Below the pieces are notes generated by a model that saw only the letters and a list, made by a program, of their open reading frames with translations, did no database searches and was not told the origin of the DNA. The position numbers and the translations under genes are program-made. A stretch of DNA of 17,357 nucleotides from NCBI GenBank assembly GCA_900539915.1, contig UQDU01000043.1, forward strand, positions 1 through 17,357, in the 5' to 3' direction. This DNA comes from an uncultured Bacteroidales bacterium (GTDB taxonomy: Bacteria; Bacteroidota; Bacteroidia; Bacteroidales; Muribaculaceae). Shown here one piece after another: positions 7,994 through 15,017 of the stretch; the first letter of the stretch is position 1; every line of letters begins with the position of its first letter.

Positions 7994-9244
7994 TCAATGA
8001 CGGTGGGTGGTGAATATGCTGTCGTAGATGCGTGTCGTAGCACCGAGATTTTCGGTGATGTAACGTCCGGCGGCCTCTCCGGCAGATTTCAGATACGCGG
8101 GATCCGACAGAAACCGGTCCATCACATCGTCAAACTCGACTACGCTGCTGACAGAGATGCCGCCACCACACTGTATCAGTCCTGCGGCCTCACGGAATTT
8201 CTGATGACGGGGACCAAACACCACCGGTATTCCGTAGACGGCAGCCTCGTTGATGTTGTGTATGCCGGTGCCGAAACCGCCGCCTATATAGGCGACATCG
8301 GCATAGCGGTAGAGACTCGACAGGTGTCCGAAGCTGTCGACTATCAGACCCTCGACACTGGCCGGACTGCCGGCACGCTGCCACTCCGACAGGAGCATCA
8401 CCTCCCGTCCAGGGAACAGGCCTTTGAGATGGCTGAGTCGTGCATCGTCAAATTCGTGGGGGGCTATGATGAACTTGACATCCTTACGTGCATTGAGCCA
8501 GTCGGCATAGACGGCCTCATCGGCCGGCCACGAGCTTCCGGCTATGAATTTCATGGCTGCGTGCTCCATCATGCGCGGTATCCACTCGATTTTACACTTT
8601 GACGAGCGCACATCGGCCACACGGTCGAAGCGTGTATCGCCGGCTACGGTCACGTTGGTAACCCCTATGTCCTCAAGGAGTTTGCGCGAGGCTTCATCCT
8701 GCACATAGAGGTGGGTGAAGCACTTGAGCATACCTCGGAATGTGCCGCCCCATGGCTTGAAGAACGCCTGTGCAGGGCGGAAAATGGCCGATATTATATA
8801 GGTGGGTACTTTGCGCCGGCGAAGCGCGGAGAGGTAGTTGCCCCAGAATTCATATTTTACGAAAATGGCCACGGATGGATTTACCGTGTCGACAAACCTG
8901 CGTGCATTGGCCGGTGTATCAAACGGCAGATACACGACCACATCGGCCAAAGGATACTTTTTCCTCACCTCGTAGCCCGAGGGGGAGAAAAAGCTCAACA
9001 CCACCTTCCAATCGGGATGCTCCTTCTTGACCATCTCGATCATAGGTCTTCCCTGCTCAAATTCGCCCAACGATGCGGCGTGTATCCACATGACAGGCGA
9101 TTCGTTGCCCTTAAGGGCCTGTTCAAGAGCTGCAAATGTCTCCTTGTGGCCCTCAAGCATCCTTCGGGACTTGGCATTAAACCCCTTGGAGAGGCGGATG
9201 CCGGCTCGGAGGAGAGCTATGGAAGTGTTGTATAGCGGATTCAT
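7994..9244 (-). CDS. waaA: 3-deoxy-D-manno-octulosonic acid (Kdo) transferase
   Basis: The protein (416 aa from the ATG) transfers Kdo from CMP-Kdo to the lipid A precursor at the inner face of the inner membrane, the first step of LPS core assembly. The N-terminal GT-B domain has the HAASLGEFEQGRP segment whose Glu (residue 61) matches the catalytic glutamate of KdtA, then SFFSPSGYE, KYEFWGNYL and GDTRFDR. The C-terminal CMP-Kdo domain has GGGFGTGIHNINEAA and the FGP loop near 330-346. The N-terminal membrane anchor is weak. The start is ambiguous: GTG (9247) and ATG (9244) are adjacent codons. ATG is preferred; it shares one base with the gltX stop (TGATG), while GTG gives a 4-bp overlap. 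Either way translation is probably coupled to gltX. Confidence 0.95.
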   Translation of the reverse strand: MNPLYNTSIALLRAGIRLSKGFNAKSRRMLEGHKETFAALEQALKGNESPVMWIHAASLGEFEQGRPMIEMVKKEHPDWKVVLSFFSPSGYEVRKKYPLADVVVYLPFDTPANARRFVDTVNPSVAIFVKYEFWGNYLSALRRRKVPTYIISAIFRPAQAFFKPWGGTFRGMLKCFTHLYVQDEASRKLLEDIGVTNVTVAGDTRFDRVADVRSSKCKIEWIPRMMEHAAMKFIAGSSWPADEAVYADWLNARKDVKFIIAPHEFDDARLSHLKGLFPGREVMLLSEWQRAGSPASVEGLIVDSFGHLSSLYRYADVAYIGGGFGTGIHNINEAAVYGIPVVFGPRHQKFREAAGLIQCGGGISVSSVVEFDDVMDRFLSDPAYLKSAGEAAGRYITENLGATTRIYDSIFTTHRH

Positions 9245-10776
9245 CACTCGCCGGGTTTGATACTCTCTATGGCTTTCTCGATGCGACGTATGGTCTCGTC
9301 GGGTCCCATAAGCTCCGTGATGTCAAACATATGGGGTCCCTTGCACTCGCCTACCACCGCGAGGCGGAAGGCGTTCATGACGTTGCCCATATGATAGCCG
9401 TGGTCGGTAATCCATCCGAGCACTACAGGCTCAGCCTCGGTGCTCTTCCACGACGGCAGATTGCGGAGCACCTCTATCAACTCGCCCATGATGCGCGGAG
9501 TGTCCTCTGACCAACGCTTCTTGATGTCCTTGGGGGAGTAGCTCTCGGGGGCTGTGAAAAAGAACCCGGCATGAGTGAGCAGGTCTTTGACGAAATTGAT
9601 GCGTCCCTTGACCATACCGACGGCCTTGGCTATGTAGGCATCGTCATAAGCCGACAGCTCCACACCGGCCTCGGCAAGCACAGGCTTGAACATTTCGGCC
9701 AGCTTCTCGTCGGGGAGCTCCTGAAGATACTTGTGGTTAAACCACTTGCCTTTCTCATAGTCAAACTTGGCTCCGCTGCGCGAACAGCGGTCAAAGCCGA
9801 AGCGGCTTATCAGCTCGTCCATCGACATGATTTCTGTGTCGTCGCCGGGATTCCAGCCGAGCAGGGCCAGGAAGTTGACCACGGCCTCGGGGAGGTAACC
9901 TGCCTCACGGTATCCGCTGGAGAGGTCGCCAGTCTTGGGGTCATGCCAATCAAGGGGGAAGACGGGGAAGCCGAGGCGGTCACCGTCACGCTTGGAGAGC
10001 TTGCCCTTGCCGTCGGGCTTGAGCAGCAGCGGCAGATGCACAAACTCAGGGCGTGTGTCAGCCCAGCCGAAGGCTTCGTAGAGCAGCACATGGAGGGGTG
10101 CCGAAGGCAGCCACTCCTCGCCTCGTATGACGTGGGTTATCTCCATCAGATGGTCATCGACGATGTTGGCCAAATGGTATGTGGGGAGGTCATCGGCACT
10201 CTTATAGAGCACTTTGTCGTCAAGTATATTGGAGTTAATCACCACTTTGCCACGCAAGAGGTCATGGACCTCAACATCGCGGTCAGGCATGATTTTGAAG
10301 CGCACCACATATTTTTCGCCGGCATCTATCAGACGCTTGGTCTCCTCGTCGCCGAGGGTCAGGGAGTTACGCATGGAACCGCGAGTGGTGGCATCATACT
10401 GGAAGTTGGGCGTGGCGGCACGGGCTGCTTCAAGCTCCTGGGGAGTGTCAAAGGCTATGTATGCTTTGCCGTCGTCAAGGAGCTGCTTGACATACTTGCG
10501 GTATATGTCCCGACGCTCGCTCTGACGGTATGGACCATGCGGACCGCCCTGCTTCACTCCTTCATCAAACCGTATGCCGAGCCAGTCGAGAGCCTCGCAT
10601 ATATAGTCCTCGGCTCCGGGGACAAAGCGGTTGCTGTCAGTATCTTCGATACGAAGCACCATCTCGCCGCCGTTGCGCTTGGCATAGAGATAGTTGAATA
10701 ACGCTGTGCGGACACCGCCGATATGGAGAGGTCCTGTGGGAGAGGGGGCGAAACGAACTCTTACCTTGCGTTCCAT
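9244..10776 (-). CDS. gltX: glutamate--tRNA ligase
   Basis: The 510-aa class I synthetase charges tRNA-Glu in the cytosol. The HIGH motif appears as HIGG (residues 18-21) after FAPSPTGPL, and the KMSKS loop as KLSKRDG (259-265). IEDTD (43-47) and the RGEEW segment (218-222) are also typical of GluRS. The zinc-binding cysteines found in some GluRS proteins are absent from the equivalent region (IAFDTPQEL). The insert after the KLSKR loop (FPLDW...GYREAGYLPEA) fits the Bacteroidota form. The gene leads the gltX-waaA-argC-like-M16-PEtN transferase unit. Its stop overlaps the waaA start, and a -7 box lies about 46 bp upstream of its ATG. Confidence 0.98.
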   Translation of the reverse strand: MERKVRVRFAPSPTGPLHIGGVRTALFNYLYAKRNGGEMVLRIEDTDSNRFVPGAEDYICEALDWLGIRFDEGVKQGGPHGPYRQSERRDIYRKYVKQLLDDGKAYIAFDTPQELEAARAATPNFQYDATTRGSMRNSLTLGDEETKRLIDAGEKYVVRFKIMPDRDVEVHDLLRGKVVINSNILDDKVLYKSADDLPTYHLANIVDDHLMEITHVIRGEEWLPSAPLHVLLYEAFGWADTRPEFVHLPLLLKPDGKGKLSKRDGDRLGFPVFPLDWHDPKTGDLSSGYREAGYLPEAVVNFLALLGWNPGDDTEIMSMDELISRFGFDRCSRSGAKFDYEKGKWFNHKYLQELPDEKLAEMFKPVLAEAGVELSAYDDAYIAKAVGMVKGRINFVKDLLTHAGFFFTAPESYSPKDIKKRWSEDTPRIMGELIEVLRNLPSWKSTEAEPVVLGWITDHGYHMGNVMNAFRLAVVGECKGPHMFDITELMGPDETIRRIEKAIESIKPGE

Positions 10777-10821
10777 GATTATATGATAGTGGTTGTTGTA
10801 GTTGTTTTATAGAGTTTTGCG

Positions 10822-10829
10822 CAAATTTA
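10822..10829 (-). promoter_or_regulatory. promoter -7 box of gltX unit
   Basis: On the minus strand this reads TAAATTTG, fitting the Bacteroidota consensus TAnnTTTG. It would give a transcription start near 10815 and a ~40-nt leader before the gltX ATG. No good -33 TTTG is seen. The remainder of the 214-bp gap between gltX and the amylase holds only the amylase hairpin at 10926-10959. Confidence 0.6.
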
Positions 10830-10925
10830 CGTATTTTTCCGCTAAGTTACATAACCGTCCGCGTCAGACCATGCGAAAATGTCAGTGTCGGATATGCCTG
10901 ATATGCAAGATGGGATATATGACGA

Positions 10926-10959
10926 GAGCGGCACCCCCTTTGCACCGGGGATGCCGCTC
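10926..10959 (-). terminator. terminator hairpin of the amylase gene
   Basis: A GC-rich 13-bp stem (GAGCGGCATCCCC / GGGGGTGCCGCTC on the minus strand, with one U-G wobble) has an 8-nt loop and begins about 31 nt after the amylase stop. No U-tract follows it (UCGUCAUAU), so it may act as an mRNA 3'-end stabiliser or a leaky terminator rather than a classic intrinsic terminator. Confidence 0.6.
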
Positions 10960-10990
10960 AAGAATTATAGGTTATAGACCCTGAATGGGT

Positions 10991-13900
10991 TTAGCGGACC
11001 TGAACAGCTTTTCCTGCACCGTCGATGTTGATGATGTAGATGCCCTGAGGCAGCTCTACAGTGACATCGCTGGCATTGCGTGAACTGAACATATTGCGTC
11101 CGTCGATAGAGCTTACACTGACTGATTCACCATTGAGACCGAAGAACTCGATGCAGCCCTGACCGATGCGGTAGTTGGCGGAGTAGTCACGGTCGTTAGA
11201 GATTACGTTGGTCGACAGCGGTGTTGTCTTTCCTACTCGAGCAGGAGCATAGGTAATGATGTCTTCGTCTTCTTTCTCCTTGCTTGATGAAGAATCCATA
11301 GAATAAGATTCCGACACATTGTCAAAGTAAGCCGGATCGTAAGGAGTACCGCCGATAGGGCTTGCACCATACACATCAAGATACATTACACCTATACCAT
11401 TATTCTTGATGTAGTCCTTGGTGACACCAAGCAGAGACAGAGGCAATCTGACTTCATAGAATGTATGAGCATCATTATCTATTTCGCTTGTCAGATCTGC
11501 AAAACCGGTGTTGCCCTTCAGTACTTCGGGATCATAGCTGAAATCAGACTGTCCCCATATATTCTTGATGTCGGGAAGCAGACCGTCGGCATAACCATAA
11601 GAGTTAGCAGGTATATTCTTGCAGTATTCGGCATCATAGCTTGCATGACCATCGGGGGTGGGGATGAAGAGACCTGGGGTACCGACACCTGGCTTGGTAG
11701 AACCGATGAACACGGCATCTACGCCATTGGCAAATTTAGCTCCGGGAGCGTTTTCATCGTTCCATATAGCCTTTGTTCCGTTAATATAACCATCGAAAGA
11801 CTTGTTGGGATCAAGATCAAAAGCCCACATGAATCGTCCATCCATATTGTAAGGTTTGGATTCGCCAGGCTGCTTGCCTTCACCATAGAGATCCCAAACC
11901 GTATAAACGAACTGCACACCGAGATAAAGGTTTTCATCGTCGTAGGATGCGTAGATAGCGTAAGAGTCTACGACAGGACGTTCGTGAACACCCTTGATAG
12001 CCTGACAAACGTCACGAGCTACACCCTGGGCAATCATATCTTTCTCGCTCCAGTTGCTAAGAGCGGTGGTGGACTTCGGTCCGTTAAAACTCATGTTAAC
12101 AGTACGCTCTGTACCGAAGCCCTTATGGTTAACCTTATAATAATCTGTGATAAGGTTATCGCCTGGGTTGGGGTTAGGATTGGGATTCGGGTTGGGTGTA
12201 TCATTCTTGGTGTACACGAAGCTGGCGACATCGCCTGTAGTGCCGTCAGTTCCCACTGCAAATGCCTTGATGGTGGTGGTAGCGGTGAGGGTGAAGTCGG
12301 TCACATACTTGGTCGACGAGGTAGTGGGAGTTGCACCGTTGTCGGTGTAGTAGATTGTCGAGCCGGCAGGTGTGGCGCTGAGCTTCACTGTGATTGATTC
12401 AGAGAAAGTGGTCGAGCCGGGGGTGGCTGTCACTACAGGCTTTTCGGGCTGGGGATTGGGGTCTTCGCCCTCAGTCCATGTGCCGTCCTGATGGTAGGTA
12501 GCCTTGTCGACATACTTGAGGTCGCCCCCACCGATTTTGTTATCACCTTCGTGGATGATAATCTGAGTAGGAATGCTCTTGCCTGAGGGAACTGCCCAGT
12601 ACCATTTGCCGTCCTTCTTGGTCATGTCGTCACCGGGCCATTTGGGAGCTGTGGTGCAGTTGCCGGCATCAGTCCATGCCCATACCTGGGGAGCAGAGAA
12701 AGTACCGTCGTAATATACGTAGTGGTCATCGGGGGTGGGATCAGGGTTGGGATTGGGATTGGGGTCGTCACCGGTCTTGACTACTGTGAGCTTCATTGAC
12801 GACAGATCTGCTGAAATGTCATATTTACCGGGGGCAACTGTCCACGAAAGGCAGCCTGAAGCATCAACACCGTTAGCATATTTAACGATTGTTGCGGCTG
12901 AGCCGAGAGTGATGGTCTCGCCTTCGGTAGCAGCACCGTAGCGGTTGGCTGTCATGTTGAGGTCATCCCAAGTAGAACCGACATAGTCTGTCAGATTGAA
13001 GTAGCATGTGGTCTCACCGGCAGCAGCGACAAACTCCACGCCTTTGGCTGTGTAAGTGCTGCCGTTTTTGGTCATGGTCATGCCTGTACCGGGAGTTGTG
13101 CTCCAGCCGGCTGCACCGGGAAGATTTCCGAGAATCCACATAGATGCAGATGGGTCGGGATCAGGGCCTGGATTAGGGTCTGGGTTGGGGTCAGGGTTGG
13201 GACCTACGCCGTCTTTCATAATGACAGCGATACCGCTTGAACCTACATTACCGCTGATGGTAGAGGCTGTCACAGTAAATGTGCCGCCGCTGACCATATC
13301 GGTGTATGTACCTGCCGGGCAGTAACCGCCACCATTGGCGATAGATACGTTGCCGCTGCCTTTCATCACGATGACAGCACCGCCGCCCTGACGGGTCACT
13401 GAGATAGCGTTGTTGCCGCTGCTGAAATAGTCAGCCTTGCCTACCATGGCATTGCGGAACTTGTTGACAGCTGCGATATGCTTAGCCTTGAAAGCAGTTG
13501 AGCCTTTGCCTACCTTGATGTTGTTGAAGCCCTTGGCGTTGGGACGCGAGAGATAGAGAGCTGTAGCACCTTTGCGGCAAGCAAACGAAGCCCATGCACG
13601 GTCAATGATTGACTGGTCAACATTCTGGCTCCATTCGTCATTGGAATATGTGTCGTGGCTTTCGCCCCAATACACTACCTTGTCGCCAAGACCGTGGTTG
13701 ACAGCCCACGAGCCGCCATAGCCATAGGGTATGCCGCCATTTTCACGGGCAGCACCGTTGCTGTATTTGTTGTCGGTAACGGACATCATTCCGCCATATT
13801 CCTTGATGATGGATGCGTTTGGACCCGGAGCGTCAAGAATCTCACCGTAGTGATACATGCCGGGGACGCTGGTCACAGCTGTCCAGAATCCACAACCTTC

Positions 13901-14503
13901 AGAGGGAAGACCGATATGCTTGGCAGCATCCCAGCGGCAACCGGCAACGCCCATGCTCTTAAGGTCTTCAACATAGGCTTTTCCTCTTGCGGCGACTTCT
14001 GCAAGCTCAGAGTTCACATCGCCGTAATCGCCGAGCTGGCCATGGGTGATGGATCTACGGTCACCATAATTAATACCGCCTTCCCAACGGACGCGACCAT
14101 TGCTGTCCCACCAAGTATCGTGGTAGCCGGCTGTTTTGTCAACGTGGTTAGCTACGACATCGACGATAATCTTGATACCGTACTTGGCAGCTTCGGTGCA
14201 AAGAGCCTTAAGTTCCTCACGTGAGCCAAGGCCGCCCTTGAACGCGAGGTCATAGGGACGATAGAGGTCATGCCAGGGCGAACCGACACGCACGTCGGAG
14301 CGCTGCATGGGAGAGAGCTGCACAGAGCCGAAACCGGCTGCAGCGATGTTAGGCAATTCATTCTTCACCTCGCTGATGGGCCAGTTGAAGCAATGGAGGA
14401 TGTTGCCGTCCTGGACTTTGTCAGGCATACCGTTGGCTGCGTGCAGCCATCCGGGCAGGGCCAGGATCATCAACATCAACGTGCTAAGTAGTCGTGTAGA
14501 CAT
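10991..14503 (-). CDS. secreted multidomain alpha-amylase (AmyE-like GH13 with starch-binding modules)
   Basis: The 1170-aa enzyme is predicted to cleave alpha-1,4 bonds of starch outside the cytoplasm. Residues 1-22 are a signal peptide (LHA|ANG) with no lipobox. The GH13 domain (about 28-432) has DVVANH (115-120), GCRWDAAKH (188-196, nucleophile Asp192), GEILD (220-224, acid/base Glu221) and ESHDTY (281-286, Asp284). The wording closely resembles Bacillus AmyE (subfamily 28). Then follow, by visible similarity, a SusE/F-like domain (455-577), a CBM26-like starch-binding module (594-676), a CHB_HEX_C-like Ig fold (689-766), a CBM9/DOMON-like domain (about 785-1092) and a C-terminal sorting-like domain (1112-1170, with SIDGR and LPQGIYIINI). 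(N/D)P-rich linkers separate several of them. It is monocistronic, with its own long leader and hairpin. The GH13 call is very strong; the accessory modules are less certain. Confidence 0.95.
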   Translation of the reverse strand: MSTRLLSTLMLMILALPGWLHAANGMPDKVQDGNILHCFNWPISEVKNELPNIAAAGFGSVQLSPMQRSDVRVGSPWHDLYRPYDLAFKGGLGSREELKALCTEAAKYGIKIIVDVVANHVDKTAGYHDTWWDSNGRVRWEGGINYGDRRSITHGQLGDYGDVNSELAEVAARGKAYVEDLKSMGVAGCRWDAAKHIGLPSEGCGFWTAVTSVPGMYHYGEILDAPGPNASIIKEYGGMMSVTDNKYSNGAARENGGIPYGYGGSWAVNHGLGDKVVYWGESHDTYSNDEWSQNVDQSIIDRAWASFACRKGATALYLSRPNAKGFNNIKVGKGSTAFKAKHIAAVNKFRNAMVGKADYFSSGNNAISVTRQGGGAVIVMKGSGNVSIANGGGYCPAGTYTDMVSGGTFTVTASTISGNVGSSGIAVIMKDGVGPNPDPNPDPNPGPDPDPSASMWILGNLPGAAGWSTTPGTGMTMTKNGSTYTAKGVEFVAAAGETTCYFNLTDYVGSTWDDLNMTANRYGAATEGETITLGSAATIVKYANGVDASGCLSWTVAPGKYDISADLSSMKLTVVKTGDDPNPNPNPDPTPDDHYVYYDGTFSAPQVWAWTDAGNCTTAPKWPGDDMTKKDGKWYWAVPSGKSIPTQIIIHEGDNKIGGGDLKYVDKATYHQDGTWTEGEDPNPQPEKPVVTATPGSTTFSESITVKLSATPAGSTIYYTDNGATPTTSSTKYVTDFTLTATTTIKAFAVGTDGTTGDVASFVYTKNDTPNPNPNPNPNPGDNLITDYYKVNHKGFGTERTVNMSFNGPKSTTALSNWSEKDMIAQGVARDVCQAIKGVHERPVVDSYAIYASYDDENLYLGVQFVYTVWDLYGEGKQPGESKPYNMDGRFMWAFDLDPNKSFDGYINGTKAIWNDENAPGAKFANGVDAVFIGSTKPGVGTPGLFIPTPDGHASYDAEYCKNIPANSYGYADGLLPDIKNIWGQSDFSYDPEVLKGNTGFADLTSEIDNDAHTFYEVRLPLSLLGVTKDYIKNNGIGVMYLDVYGASPIGGTPYDPAYFDNVSESYSMDSSSSKEKEDEDIITYAPARVGKTTPLSTNVISNDRDYSANYRIGQGCIEFFGLNGESVSVSSIDGRNMFSSRNASDVTVELPQGIYIINIDGAGKAVQVR
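12158..12199 (-). repeat. Asn-Pro repeat linker coding region (linker 4)
   Basis: This encodes residues about 769-782 of the amylase, consecutive Asn-Pro dipeptides (PNPNPNPNPNPG). It separates the CHB_HEX_C-like and CBM9/DOMON-like domains. The underlying DNA is a degenerate 6-bp tandem repeat (AAYCCY type on the minus strand). Such linkers are stiff, extended spacers that hold carbohydrate-binding modules apart. Confidence 0.8.
12725..12766 (-). repeat. Asn/Asp-Pro repeat linker coding region (linker 2)
   Basis: This encodes residues about 580-593 of the amylase (DPNPNPNPDPTPDD), between the SusE/F-like domain and the CBM26-like module. It is the same 6-bp degenerate repeat type as the other linkers. 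A shorter related linker (DPNPQPEKP) follows the CBM26-like module at about 12440-12463. Confidence 0.75.
13148..13204 (-). repeat. Asn/Asp-Pro repeat linker coding region (linker 1)
   Basis: This encodes residues about 434-452 of the amylase, alternating Asn/Asp-Pro with one Gly-Pro. It is the longest of the linkers and joins the catalytic GH13 domain to the first accessory domain. The repetitive DNA could expand or contract by slippage in units of two residues without breaking the frame. Confidence 0.8.
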
Positions 14504-14741
14504 CTTACTTTTTGATTGTTAATAAGGGATTAATGAAAAGATTTATTGAGAGCTGAATAAATAGCCGGATTAATGCACTATTGGTAATTGATAGAGTGTG
14601 ACGCATAGTCAAGTACAACCCGTGTGACAGAAAATTACGAACTCCATTCGTTCTTCATGCCATATCGGCCACAATTTAAGGCAAGATTAAGTCCGTTGGC
14701 TATGAAATTTAAAATGTGGACTATTCTATGCAGATAGATTT

Positions 14742-14754
14742 GGCATCAGATGCC
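14742..14754. promoter_or_regulatory. 13-bp palindrome in amylase leader, possible operator
   Basis: GGCATCAGATGCC is a perfect inverted repeat of 6-bp arms around one central base. It lies about 105 bp downstream of the -7 box and about 240 bp upstream of the amylase start. It could be a binding site for a dimeric regulator of starch genes or a small hairpin within the leader. No regulator gene is present in the window. Confidence 0.4.
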
Positions 14755-14858
14755 GCCGCTTTTGACCCTACGCCGCAGACGATGACCCGAAATACATAAA
14801 TCAGAGCCACCAATTAATATATGTAGGGATTGTAATATAAAAAACCGCAAGATGTTCA

Positions 14859-14866
14859 CAAAGATA
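14859..14866 (-). promoter_or_regulatory. promoter -7 box of the amylase gene
   Basis: On the minus strand this reads TATCTTTG, an exact match to the Bacteroidota TAnnTTTG box in an AT-rich context. No clear -33 TTTG is found at the usual spacing, so the promoter may need an activator, which would suit a starch-induced gene. The start would be near 14852. Confidence 0.55.
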
Positions 14867-14954
14867 GTTTAAAATTTTCACATTATAAAACAGTCGGACA
14901 ATCTTACTATCTTTTGTTGATGATTTTTAATGTTATTTAATCCATACAAACACG

Positions 14955-15000
14955 AATGCCGATGCAGTGACTTCCCATACGGGGTCTCTGCATCGGCATT
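14955..15000 (-). terminator. terminator hairpin of the TPR gene
   Basis: A perfect 13-bp stem (AATGCCGATGCAG / CTGCATCGGCATT) is capped by a second small stem (GAC-CCC-GTAT-GGG-AA-GTC on the minus strand). It begins 17 nt after the TPR gene stop. The sequence after it on the minus strand (CGTGTTTG) is not a true U-tract, as with the amylase hairpin. Confidence 0.65.
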
Positions 15001-15017
15001 ATGTGTTGACTGATGTT

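Larger units (their letters stand above)
14504..14954 (-). other. long AT-rich leader and promoter region of the amylase gene
   Basis: This is the non-coding stretch between the TPR gene hairpin and the amylase ATG. It contains no supported gene on either strand and no tRNA. The only perfect -7 box is at 14859-14866, which would give an untranslated leader of about 350 nt, unusually long beside the ~20-40 nt leaders of metG and gltX. A weaker box (TAATTTTC, 14630-14637) could provide a shorter transcript. The leader holds a 13-bp palindrome at 14742-14754. The ATG at 14503 is preceded by a purine-rich AAAAAGTAAG. Confidence 0.6.

Noticed and set aside
9571..10701. 376-codon open frame on the plus strand
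   Set aside because: It is antisense to gltX, which has HIGG and KLSKR. The open frame has no promoter and no recognisable protein features.
1715..10776. metG and gltX as a meaningful tRNA-synthetase cluster
   Set aside because: They have separate promoters and lie in different transcription units, so the proximity shows no functional link beyond both being housekeeping genes.
12158..13204. Repeats in the amylase gene as a possible CRISPR or mobile element
   Set aside because: The repeats are 6-bp units coding for Asn/Asp-Pro linkers within one open frame, with no spacers or element ends.
14636..14650. ACGAA-CTCCA-TTCGT short inverted repeat in the amylase leader
   Set aside because: A 5-bp stem is expected by chance in a region of this size and nothing links it to a function.
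14504..14954. tRNA, known riboswitch or hidden small gene in the amylase leader
   Set aside because: I could not fold a cloverleaf or recognise a riboswitch core, and open frames there are short and lack a start context on either strand.
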